Origin: G963665495 sp963677785
GTDB lineage: Bacteria; Desulfobacterota; Desulfovibrionia; Desulfovibrionales; Desulfovibrionaceae
DNA: 64,000 nucleotides
Direction of reading: 5' to 3'
NCBI GenBank assembly: GCA_963677785.2
Contig: CAXXDH010000003.1
Coordinates: forward strand, 2,604,001-2,668,000
Made by a program: the position numbers and the translations under genes. Below, in pieces: positions 42,940 to 51,179 of the stretch (position 1 is its first letter; each line of letters starts with the position of its first letter). A model generated the notes under the pieces. That model did not search any database, was not told the origin of the DNA, and saw nothing but the letters and a program-made list of their open reading frames with translations.

Positions 42940-43991
42940 TGCGCCCGGCCATCATGCGATTGCACGACAACACGGGACGCAGACCGATTCTGCCGGCCTG
43001 GGGCGCCGCCGGACTGGGGCTGCTGCTTTTCTGCATCCTGGCATCCCTTGCGCGGGCCGACGAGTGGAACGACACCTTCAGTTCGCCCAGGGAATTCCTC
43101 ATCACGCAGAACATGACCGCGCGTAGCGGCCCGAGCAATAACTACGATGCCTTGGGCATTGTGCCCAAGGGGACCAGTATCTGGGTCACGAATATCACCA
43201 ACGGCTGGCATTGCTTCAAACTGATTGACGGAAGTTCGGCTTATATTTTCCGCCGCTATCTGAAACCGGCTCAGGGCGGGAAAACGAAAAAGAACGCATC
43301 CAAAGCTGAAGTGGAGCAGAAGAAGCAAAAAGCCGCAACAAAACAACCGGCGAAAAAACGGAGAGAAAAAGCGGAAGCAAAAGCTCCTGAAAAGCCCGAA
43401 CCAGAGTCCAAAAACAAAACGGTTGCGGAGTCCGATGACGATTATGACGAACCCATCGTGCACTATGAAACGGACGGGGAGCCTGACAAGACAGGGCAAA
43501 AACAAGAAGCCGCCCCACCCGTGACGCATCAGGACCCGCCGGAACCGCCGCTGTTGGCGGACATTCCCCAGGGCCCGGAAGACGAGCCCGTTCCGCCGAA
43601 AAAGACGGAGAAGGCCGCGGAGGAAGCCGAGGATGCAGTCAAACCCGAAAAACGCCCCGTACGCAGCAGCAGTTTCGGTACGGACGGCTGTGAAAACTAC
43701 CGGCGCGTCAGCTTCGCGTCGGATGCCTCGGAAACTTTGCTGCAAGGAAAATTGGTCTCGGGAAAGCGTCTTTGCTATCGTTTTCTGGGGATTGAAGGCA
43801 ACACGGTCAGCCTGACTCTGCAGCCCGCGGACAGCGCCGCATTTCTGGATGTTTTCACCCCGGCTAGCGGGCATGTCGCTGAAAAGCAGAAAACATTCAG
43901 CTGGCGTTGCGTATCCACCGGCGACAAGGTCATTGTGGTGCATGCGGCCAAAGCCGCAACGTACGCTCTACAGGTGAAGATACAACGCTGA
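42939..43991 (+). CDS. Exported SH3b-domain protein with charged linker
   Basis: A 350-aa envelope protein. GTG at 42939 shares a base with the lepB stop, implying coupling; an ATG at 42954 is the alternative. A signal sequence or anchor (about 22-40, LGLLLFCILASLARA) precedes a bacterial SH3 domain (about 45-112: NMTARSGPSNNYDALGIV, VTNITNGWHCFKLIDGSSAY). Next comes a 140-residue low-complexity Lys/Glu/Pro linker, then a C-terminal beta-rich domain (about 255-350: QGKLVSGKRLCYRFLGI, DVFTPASG). SH3b domains often bind peptidoglycan peptides. The C-terminal domain resembles exported inhibitor or pre-peptidase-type domains. Function unknown. Confidence 0.75.
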   Translation: MRPAIMRLHDNTGRRPILPAWGAAGLGLLLFCILASLARADEWNDTFSSPREFLITQNMTARSGPSNNYDALGIVPKGTSIWVTNITNGWHCFKLIDGSSAYIFRRYLKPAQGGKTKKNASKAEVEQKKQKAATKQPAKKRREKAEAKAPEKPEPESKNKTVAESDDDYDEPIVHYETDGEPDKTGQKQEAAPPVTHQDPPEPPLLADIPQGPEDEPVPPKKTEKAAEEAEDAVKPEKRPVRSSSFGTDGCENYRRVSFASDASETLLQGKLVSGKRLCYRFLGIEGNTVSLTLQPADSAAFLDVFTPASGHVAEKQKTFSWRCVSTGDKVIVVHAAKAATYALQVKIQR

Positions 43992-44092
43992 CAAGATAAC
44001 CTGTTCATCTAAATGTGTTTTTATCGTTGCAGCCAGGCGGTTACGGCGTACACGCCGTATGTCCGGGCTCAAGACGATGCTACAGGTGCACT

Positions 44093-44797
44093 ATGCAAGA
44101 ATTTTACAGCGCCATTGAGCGCATAGCCATTTTTTTCGTTCCCTTGATGCTGGGCATTGTCTGTCATGAGGTGGCGCATGGATACGTCGCGTATCTGCAG
44201 GGCGACCCGACAGCCAAAAATCTCGGACGTCTTAATCTGAACCCCGTCAAACACCTTGATCCCATGGGTACGCTGATGTTCGTACTCACGGCCATTATTG
44301 CGCCCTTTGTCATCGGCTGGGCCAAGCCCGTTCCCGTGGATCCGCGCTACTTCAAAAATCCGCGCAAGGGCATGGTGCTGGTCGCCATTGCCGGACCGGC
44401 CACCAATTTTATTCTGGCGATTCTTTTTGCGCTGCTGCTGCGCGTCCTTGTCATGCTGGCCGTCGGCGTCGCACCGGGCACCATGCTGGCAAAAGTGATG
44501 CTGCCTCTGATTTTGATCTGCACGGCAGGGGTGGTGGTGAACATCGTGCTCGGTCTGTTCAATCTGATGCCTCTGCCTCCCCTGGACGGCAGCAACATCA
44601 TCGCCGGCATGCTGCCGCCGCGGATGGCGTACGCTTACATGCGCTTCGGCAGATGGGGCATGCTCGTCATCATTCTGTTGCTGGCCCTGGGGGTGCTGGG
44701 GCGCGTGCTCGGCCCCGTCTTGTTCGGACTGCTGCAGCTTTTTGTGGATGTCTTCGGCTTGCCTCCGCAGGCGTTTCAACTTCTGATGCATCTGTAG
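44093..44797 (+). CDS. Site-2 protease-family (M50) membrane metalloprotease
   Basis: A 234-aa polytopic protease of the compact M50B group. Zinc motif HEVAHGY lies in the first hydrophobic region and the third ligand in NLMPLPPLDGS. Between them are GWAKPVPVDPRYFKNPRKGM and IAGPATNFILA, typical of small S2P homologues. Five to six helices are visible and there is no PDZ domain. Such enzymes cleave membrane-bound substrates, but this subgroup's targets are mostly unknown. I took the ATG at 44093 rather than the frame's opening at 44015, as family proteins begin at this point. It precedes trpS by 55 bases on the same strand. Confidence 0.88.
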   Translation: MQEFYSAIERIAIFFVPLMLGIVCHEVAHGYVAYLQGDPTAKNLGRLNLNPVKHLDPMGTLMFVLTAIIAPFVIGWAKPVPVDPRYFKNPRKGMVLVAIAGPATNFILAILFALLLRVLVMLAVGVAPGTMLAKVMLPLILICTAGVVVNIVLGLFNLMPLPPLDGSNIIAGMLPPRMAYAYMRFGRWGMLVIILLLALGVLGRVLGPVLFGLLQLFVDVFGLPPQAFQLLMHL

Positions 44798-44852
44798 CCA
44801 TGAAACTGGAATGGCTGTGTTTGCACATCCTAACTGATGAAGGACTCATCCA

Positions 44853-45860
44853 ATGAAACCAACCAAGATTCTGACAGGTATCACTCCCTCGGGCACCCCT
44901 CACCTGGGAAACTATATCGGGGCGATTCGTCCGGCCATACAAATGAGCGCACGGGATGACGCGCAGTGCTTTTACTTTTTGTCCGACTATCACGCGCTCG
45001 TAAAATGCAAAGATCCCGAGCGGGTTCACCGCTCGAGCAAAGAGGTGATCGCCTCATGGCTGGCTCTTGGCCTGGATCCTGAAAAGGTCATCCTGTACCG
45101 CCAGTCCGACATCCCCGAGACCATGGAGCTGGCCTGGATATTCGACTGCGTGGCGCCCAAGGGGCTGATGAACAGGGCGCATGCCTACAAGGCCGCCGTG
45201 GATAAAAACGTTGCGGAAAAAGACGCGGATCCGGACAAGGACGTCAACATCGGCCTGTTTTGCTATCCCATCTTGATGGCCGCGGACATTCTGATTTTCA
45301 ACGCCAATTTTGTCCCTGTGGGCCAGGATCAGAAGCAGCATATCGAGATGGCCAGAGACATTGCCTCGCGTTTCAACAATCTGTACGGCGAATGTTTTAC
45401 CTTGCCGGACGCGATGATCGACGAGAACGTGCCGTTGCTGCAAGGGCTCGACGGGCGGAAGATGAGCAAAAGCTACGATAACGTGATTCCGCTGTTCATT
45501 CCGGAAAAGGGGCTTCGCAAGCTGATCATGAGAATAAAAACCAATTCTCTGGGGCCGGACGAGCCCAAGGATCCGGATGACTGCACGCTTTTCAGCATTT
45601 ATGCGGCCTTTGCCACACCGGAAGAGAAACAGCAGATGCGCGAACGCTATGCCGGCGGCATTGCCTGGGGCACCATGAAGTCCGAGCTGTTCGAATATCT
45701 GAATGAGCTTCTGAAAGAACCCAGAGCGCGCTATGACGAGCTCATTGAGGATACGGACTACATCGAATCCGTTCTAAAGCAAGGGGCGGAAAAGGCCAGA
45801 TCGTTCACAGTTCCCTTGTTACAGAAAGTAAGAGCTGCCGTGGGCATCAGAAAGCTCTGA
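44853..45860 (+). CDS. trpS: Tryptophanyl-tRNA synthetase
   Basis: A 335-aa class I aminoacyl-tRNA synthetase. ATP-binding motifs are TPSGTPHLGNYIGA (HIGH equivalent) and GRKMSKSYDNVI (KMSKS). PVGQDQKQHIEMARDIA and FCYPILMAADIL are characteristic of TrpRS. Length is normal. The GAAGGA ribosome binding site is 8 bases upstream. A strong terminator follows. The M50 gene ahead of it is a common neighbour of trpS in Desulfovibrio-like genomes, and the two may be co-transcribed. Confidence 0.96.
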   Translation: MKPTKILTGITPSGTPHLGNYIGAIRPAIQMSARDDAQCFYFLSDYHALVKCKDPERVHRSSKEVIASWLALGLDPEKVILYRQSDIPETMELAWIFDCVAPKGLMNRAHAYKAAVDKNVAEKDADPDKDVNIGLFCYPILMAADILIFNANFVPVGQDQKQHIEMARDIASRFNNLYGECFTLPDAMIDENVPLLQGLDGRKMSKSYDNVIPLFIPEKGLRKLIMRIKTNSLGPDEPKDPDDCTLFSIYAAFATPEEKQQMRERYAGGIAWGTMKSELFEYLNELLKEPRARYDELIEDTDYIESVLKQGAEKARSFTVPLLQKVRAAVGIRKL

Positions 45861-45881
45861 TACGCTTTTGATTGCAAGCAG

Positions 45882-45930
45882 GGCCGCAAGCGCGATTCAT
45901 GATTCCTTTCGCGTGTTGCGGCCTTTTTTT
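45882..45930 (+). terminator. Intrinsic terminator after trpS
   Basis: GGCCGCAAGCGCG pairs with CGCGTGTTGCGGCC (45910-45923) and is followed by seven T. Confidence 0.9.
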
Positions 45931-46189
45931 CTTTTTTTAACGATATTTCCTTTCAAAAAAGTTCCCTCTGCATCAGAGTAAGACCATTTGAGGCGATAGA
46001 AGGTGATTTTGCTCCTGCTCCAAATGGCAGGCTCGTCCATGCCTCAATACAATGCCTGTGCGTTCGGTCCCATGCGATAGCGCCAGAAGCAGCCCGGCTG
46101 ACTTCCCAACTTGTATTGTTTGACTTTTCCGGGTAATTCTTCTGCCAAACTCTTATTGGATTTCCTGTACCACGAGGGGAACGAGCATT
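45931..46189. other. Intergenic stretch before the MEDS-PAS gene
   Basis: About 260 bases without a supported gene. Around 45950-45980 a TTTCAAAAAAGTTCCCTCTG segment resembles one arm of the hairpin repeat at 10316 and 35752, perhaps a decayed copy. Confidence 0.35.
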
Positions 46190-49100
46190 GTGAACGACGC
46201 GGATGCAGCTGAAAAAATGGAGCATTTGTGCAGCTTTTACCAAACTGATGCAGAGCTGGTTGCGGCGCTTGCCCATATTTTGCGCCTGCGCTTGAAAACA
46301 GGGCGCCATGTCATTTATGTGGCGGATACGGACTCGGCGGAAACCGCCTGGAGCCGGTTGGATCAGACTGGGATGGACCTGTCCGACTACCGATCCTCCG
46401 GCAGGCTGGATGTGGTCCCGACTGGGATCGCCTTCTGGGGGACGGACCCGGTATCCTCGGAGGCTTTGCTGGATTATTTGCAACGTGCCGCGGCAGCCGC
46501 CCAGGAACAAGGGAGCCGCGGTGTCTGTTTGATCAGTGAAAAAAGCTGGTGCCTTGCCCAGGGATTATCCGAAGCGGAACTGTTCGGCTACGAAGGCAGG
46601 GTGAACGCTCTGTCGCCGCATATTGAGTTCGAATTGTGCTGTCTCTACGATCAGCGGCGTTTTTCTGGCGAGGCTCTTTTGGAAGCCCTGCGTACGCATC
46701 CTCTGGTGCTGCGAAACAACAGCATTTTTGCAAATCCTTCCTATCTGCCTCCTTCGGATTATTTTGCGCCGCAGCGCAACTACCGCGAATTCGAGCGCAA
46801 GCTGCAGCAGTTGGAGGCAGGAAACGTTGCCCGGCCTGACTTTGATGAAACAGATATTCGGCGGCTCCTCGACAAACTGCCTCTGCTGATTCATACGCAC
46901 GACGCCGCGGGCAATTATACCTTTTGGAATGCGGAAAGCGAACGCGTTTTGGGGTACACGGAAGACGAAGTGGTGGGGGATGCGCAGATCCGTTCCAAGT
47001 TGTTTCCGGATGCAGCGTATCTGGCCGAGGTGAACAAATTCGTTGCTCAAAATGATTTGAATTCTTTTTCCTCCAATGTTGATGTCGAGTATACGGCCAA
47101 GGATGGAACGAAACGGATTATTCAATTTTCAAGGCGTATCGCCCCGCCCCGGATTGCGGGGTGGAGGACGCTGGACGCCGGAGTTGACGTCACCAACTGC
47201 AGGGCTGTCCAGGGAGCCCTTGCCGCAAGCAGGCGCGAGCTTGATTTGATTATCGAAAACGTCCATGCGCGATTTTGCCTTGTGGACAAATCCTTGCGGT
47301 ATTGTTTTGTGAACTCCCTGTACGCGTCCTGGTATGGGAAACGTCCCGAGGAGGTTATAGGCTCAAATATCCGGCAACTTTTGAGTCCGGAATATTTTGA
47401 ACTGGTTTATCCCTACATACAGCGTTCTATGTCAGGGGAAAAACTGGAGTATGAAATCAGCGGGTATTCCGCTTTCGGCGAAAAGCAATACTTTTGCGTG
47501 CATCAAGGCCCGTACTCGTTTTCAACGGAAGCCATTGAAGGCATAGTGGTTATGATCATCGACATTTCCGAGCAGAAGCACGCGGAAATGGCACTGCAGG
47601 AAAGTGAACTCCGTTTCCGCACCTATCTTGAGGATGGGGCTGATGCTGTGTTGCTGCTAGACTTGGGGGGAACGGTACGTGATGTGAACCGCCGGACAAC
47701 GGAGTACCTGGGGTATAGTCATGAGCAGTTGCGCGGCATGAAGGTGACGGATCTGGATGTCAGGATGCGGCAGCCGGACCTCGAACGGTTCGTACACAAT
47801 TTGAAAATGGAAAAACGCATTCGTTATGAGACCGCCCTCTTGCGCAGGGATGGGGCATTGCTGCCGGTGGAGACTCATTGTTCGCTGATTACGTTGCAAG
47901 GAGAAATGCTGGCGCTGGCCCAGGTGCGGGATATCAGCGAACGCTTGCGAGCCCGGGTCGAGCGCGAGGAGTTGTTGACGCGTTTTCGGGTGATTTTTGA
48001 AAATTCGCTTGACGGCATTCTCGCCATAAACATGGAGACCCAGCGCTTTTCGTATGCCAACCCGGCCATCAGCACCATGTTGGGATACAAAATAGGCGCT
48101 TTCCGTTCGCTGAAGCTTGCAGATCTTATTGATCCGGCATCCTTTTCGGAAGCATCCGGTACGGATGATCCGGTAGCGTACATGCTGGCGTCGCGTACCG
48201 ACGTATGCCTGTTGAGAAAAAACGGGGAACGTTTTTATGCGGACACCAACGGCGCAAAAGCTTTTATCGATGGCCGGGACAGCATCATTCTTTTTATCAG
48301 AGACGCCTCCCCGCGGCGGGCGCATGCCGAGCAACTCAGGCGCTCGTACGAATTTCAGGCCAAACTGTTCGAGGTCTGTCCGGACACCATTGTTCGCTTG
48401 GATCCCCAGGGGCAGGTTTTACATGTTTCGCCACGTTGCAGGGAATTGTTTGGAATAGCGGATGCCAACGACTTGATAGGACATACGCTCAAGAATTGGC
48501 TGGAACCTGACGAATTTGCCCGGGCGGCAGATAATTTTGACCGTGTCAAGAAGCTGCAACCTGGGGACATTAATCCTCCCAACCGCTACAAGCTCCAACG
48601 CAAGGACCAAAACGAATGTTACGGATCCTTTCATTCCGCTCCTTTGTACGGAGAAAATGGCGAGCTTGATAGTGTTATCAGTGTGATACGGGATGTGACG
48701 GAGGAAGTTAAAGCGGCAGAAGCGCTCCGGCGTACGTTGGAGTTCCAGACGCGGATAATGGAGGCTTCCCCCGACGCCATCACCCGGCTCGATATCCAGG
48801 GGCGGATAGAATTCGTGTCGTTGCAAGGATGCAGGTTGTTCGGGGGAACCGAGCCGGAGGCATTTATCGGCTCCCGCGCGCATGACTGGATTGATCCTGC
48901 GGACCATGAGCGTCTGGATGCGAATATAGCCGATTTGATCAGAGTCGGGAAAGGCTGGAAACACTCTCCCAATGAATATCGGTTCATGCCGCGAAACGCG
49001 GAACCGTTTATCTGTGCCATCAGTTCCGCTCCCTTGCTGGACGATACTGGAGAGGTCGCGGGCATTGTCGCCATCGTGCGCGACGTGAGCGAACAGAAAA

Positions 49101-50164
49101 ATATCGAAAACCAGCTGCGGGTCAGAGAAAAGAAGCAGCGTGAACTGGTGGAATCTCTGCACGAAGGACTGGAAGTCATCGACAGATCCGGCAGAATTCT
49201 GTTTGTCAACAGGAAGCTCTGCGAACTGCTCGGGTATACGCGCGAGGAACTGCTTGGAAGGCGTTTTGTGGATCTGGTTTCCCCTGAGGATCGTAAGCAT
49301 TTTCTGTCACAGGTGATAAAACGCAAGATTACTTCCGTGCAGCGATATGAAATAGTCTTTCCACGAAAAGACGGCATGAAACGCATTTTTCTTGTAACGC
49401 ATCATCCGCGAACCGATGACGGCGGCGAACTCATCGGGTCTTTCGGCGTGATATCCGATATAACCGAGGAAAAACAACTGCAGCGAATGAAGGAAGATGT
49501 GGACCGGCTGATACGCAACGAACTGCGTACGCCGCTCAAAGGCATCATCAGTCTGACGCACTTGATGCTCATGGACAAGACCGGGAGCCGATGCGCGGAT
49601 TATGCGACGGAATTGAACGGCATCGCCGCCAACCTGCTCAGGTTTATAGATTTGTCCCGTGAAATTTTTCAAATGGAACGGGGAGACTATGAGCCCGAAT
49701 TTGCCTGGTTCGATTTTCGTAGGATTTTTCGCAATATCAGTCGTTTCATCAATCCGGAAGCCGAGGTGAACCTTGTTCGGGTGATTTATCATAATGATCC
49801 GCAAAGCGGACTGGGCAAACTGCAGCACTACGGCGAGCAGGTTTTGCTGGAAAGCATGCTGGTAAATCTCATTAAAAATGCCGTGGAATCCTCCAGGCCC
49901 AAGGACGAGGTAACGGTCATTTTTGAGTGTACGGAACAGGAGGTCCAGATTTCAGTGCACAATTACGGGTACATCCCGCAGGAGCAGCTGAGCATGTTCT
50001 TTGAAAAATACGTGGCTTTCGGTAAAAACGAGGGCGCATGGCTCGGAAGATACAGTGCCAAACTCATCGCGGAAGCGCATGGGGGAAATATTACAGTGGA
50101 TTCGGACAGGGAAAAAGGAACCGTGGTCAGTATCCTTTTGCCGCGATTGTCTCCGGACTCATGA
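46190..50164 (+). CDS. MEDS and seven-PAS protein with a degenerate kinase core
   Basis: A 1324-aa cytosolic sensor starting at GTG after GAGGGG. An N-terminal MEDS (DcmR-type) sensory domain (about 8-175: EHLCSFYQTDAELVAALAHI, GRHVIYVADTDSAETAW) precedes seven PAS domains (roughly 225-1098) and a kinase-like end. The H-box reads RNELRTPLKG, so the phospho-acceptor His is Asn1110. The N-box NLIKNAVESSRP is intact, but the G2 loop is NEGAWLGRYSA where GGTGLG is expected. It is therefore unlikely to autophosphorylate in the normal way and may work as a ligand-binding partner of another kinase such as the 1728-aa hybrid kinase nearby. No transmembrane segment is seen. Confidence 0.85.
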   Translation: MNDADAAEKMEHLCSFYQTDAELVAALAHILRLRLKTGRHVIYVADTDSAETAWSRLDQTGMDLSDYRSSGRLDVVPTGIAFWGTDPVSSEALLDYLQRAAAAAQEQGSRGVCLISEKSWCLAQGLSEAELFGYEGRVNALSPHIEFELCCLYDQRRFSGEALLEALRTHPLVLRNNSIFANPSYLPPSDYFAPQRNYREFERKLQQLEAGNVARPDFDETDIRRLLDKLPLLIHTHDAAGNYTFWNAESERVLGYTEDEVVGDAQIRSKLFPDAAYLAEVNKFVAQNDLNSFSSNVDVEYTAKDGTKRIIQFSRRIAPPRIAGWRTLDAGVDVTNCRAVQGALAASRRELDLIIENVHARFCLVDKSLRYCFVNSLYASWYGKRPEEVIGSNIRQLLSPEYFELVYPYIQRSMSGEKLEYEISGYSAFGEKQYFCVHQGPYSFSTEAIEGIVVMIIDISEQKHAEMALQESELRFRTYLEDGADAVLLLDLGGTVRDVNRRTTEYLGYSHEQLRGMKVTDLDVRMRQPDLERFVHNLKMEKRIRYETALLRRDGALLPVETHCSLITLQGEMLALAQVRDISERLRARVEREELLTRFRVIFENSLDGILAINMETQRFSYANPAISTMLGYKIGAFRSLKLADLIDPASFSEASGTDDPVAYMLASRTDVCLLRKNGERFYADTNGAKAFIDGRDSIILFIRDASPRRAHAEQLRRSYEFQAKLFEVCPDTIVRLDPQGQVLHVSPRCRELFGIADANDLIGHTLKNWLEPDEFARAADNFDRVKKLQPGDINPPNRYKLQRKDQNECYGSFHSAPLYGENGELDSVISVIRDVTEEVKAAEALRRTLEFQTRIMEASPDAITRLDIQGRIEFVSLQGCRLFGGTEPEAFIGSRAHDWIDPADHERLDANIADLIRVGKGWKHSPNEYRFMPRNAEPFICAISSAPLLDDTGEVAGIVAIVRDVSEQKNIENQLRVREKKQRELVESLHEGLEVIDRSGRILFVNRKLCELLGYTREELLGRRFVDLVSPEDRKHFLSQVIKRKITSVQRYEIVFPRKDGMKRIFLVTHHPRTDDGGELIGSFGVISDITEEKQLQRMKEDVDRLIRNELRTPLKGIISLTHLMLMDKTGSRCADYATELNGIAANLLRFIDLSREIFQMERGDYEPEFAWFDFRRIFRNISRFINPEAEVNLVRVIYHNDPQSGLGKLQHYGEQVLLESMLVNLIKNAVESSRPKDEVTVIFECTEQEVQISVHNYGYIPQEQLSMFFEKYVAFGKNEGAWLGRYSAKLIAEAHGGNITVDSDREKGTVVSILLPRLSPDS

Positions 50165-50263
50165 TACGGGGAGCTCTGGTTGCCGGCCGAAGAAACGGCG
50201 AAGATCTTCCGGAAAGGATAGGGGCTATTGGAGAAAAACGTCAAACAACAAGAGGTTGACGAG

Positions 50264-50560
50264 ATGAACCAAACTGAAAAGGCAAAAGAAAAGTTGCAGA
50301 CTGATTTTGAAGCCCTGTTGCGTGATGCCCGCGCCCTGCTGGATGCTTCGGCCGATGCCGCGGATGAAAAAACCAGAGAAGCCCGGGAGCGTTTGCACAA
50401 AACCGTGGAAGAAGCCAGACTGAAATGGCTGGATGCGGAAAGCTGTTTGGGTGAAAAGGCTGAAAAGGTCGATAAATTCGTACGGGAAAAGCCCTATCAG
50501 GCTGTGGGGCTCGGTGTGCTTGCAGGCATGTTTATCGGCTGGCTGTTTTCGAGGAAATAG
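50264..50560 (+). CDS. YqjD/ElaB-family (DUF883) membrane-anchored protein
   Basis: A 98-aa protein with a long amphipathic, Glu/Lys/Ala-rich helix (residues 1-70) and a single C-terminal anchor (VGLGVLAGMFIGWLF) before SRK, preceded by FVREKPYQA, the DUF883 hallmark. In E. coli the homologue YqjD binds ribosomes at the inner membrane in stationary phase. I used the ATG at 50264 after AGAGG; a TTG at 50228 would add 12 residues. It begins a three-gene run with YqjE- and YqjK-like genes, the same order as in enterobacteria. Confidence 0.82.
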   Translation: MNQTEKAKEKLQTDFEALLRDARALLDASADAADEKTREARERLHKTVEEARLKWLDAESCLGEKAEKVDKFVREKPYQAVGLGVLAGMFIGWLFSRK

Positions 50561-50562
50561 GC

Positions 50563-50949
50563 ATGGGGTTTTCGTTTGAACAGCTTCTGGACCTTCCGGA
50601 TACCACGCGGAGAGCCGTGGCCCTGGTCGTCGCTATCGGTCGCAACCGGCTGGAATTGTTCTCACTGGAGTGCCGCGAGGAACTGCATTTTTCTCTGAAA
50701 GTGTTCACCGTGCTGCTCGCGGCCTTTTTTCTGGCCATGTTCGGTGTGCTTCTGGTCACGGTCCTGTTTCTTTTTGCTTTGCCCGCGGAGCACAGGCTTG
50801 CGGGCATTGCCGGTTGCGCCCTGGTGTATTTTCTCGGATCGTTGGGTTGCATCCTATGGCTAAAAGCGCTGTTTGCCCGCCATCCGGCGCCGTTTGGCCA
50901 GACCTTGGACGAACTGCGCAAAGACAGGAAACACCTGGAGGAGTCATGA
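50563..50949 (+). CDS. YqjE-like phage-holin-family membrane protein
   Basis: A 128-aa protein with two strong membrane helices (about 46-72 and 80-102) linked by a short charged turn, flanked by an N-terminal helical segment (RRAVALVVAIGRNRLELFSLE) and a basic C-terminus. This is the pattern of the holin-X/YqjE family. It starts 2 bases after the YqjD-like gene and overlaps the next gene by 4 bases (ATGA). Despite the family name, nothing suggests phage lysis. It is probably a stress-related membrane partner of the YqjD-like protein. Confidence 0.8.
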   Translation: MGFSFEQLLDLPDTTRRAVALVVAIGRNRLELFSLECREELHFSLKVFTVLLAAFFLAMFGVLLVTVLFLFALPAEHRLAGIAGCALVYFLGSLGCILWLKALFARHPAPFGQTLDELRKDRKHLEES

Positions 50950-51179
50950 GCAGGCGGCTGCAGCAGAAAAAACGCGCGCTTGTGGCGCAGAGCTCCGTGC
51001 TGCGCAACGATCTGGCCCGGGAGTGCGGTGCCTTGTCCGAAGGGTATCGCGGCGTGGTGGAACGGGTCGCCGGTGCAGTGGCCCTGGTTCGCATGGCGCG
51101 GCTGACGCGGCGGATTGCGTCCCTGTTTCCGCCCCGGCGTCCACGGGAAAGGGCGGACAATGGGGCTACTGACCAGTAG
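50946..51179 (+). CDS. Small basic YqjK-like protein
   Basis: A 77-aa very basic protein (MSRRLQQKKRALVAQSSVLR at the start; PPRRPRERA near the end) with a central amphipathic helix. Its start overlaps the YqjE-like gene by 4 bases (ATGA), so the trio is translated together. Position, size and composition match YqjK in the yqjDEK order, although sequence identity is too weak to be sure. Its last 14 bases overlap the 3' end of the convergent hybrid kinase gene. Confidence 0.6.
   Translation: MSRRLQQKKRALVAQSSVLRNDLARECGALSEGYRGVVERVAGAVALVRMARLTRRIASLFPPRRPRERADNGATDQ

Noticed and set aside
50563..50949. Prophage holin
   Set aside because: The holin-family name comes from fold similarity; the gene sits in a yqjDEK-like trio with no phage genes around.
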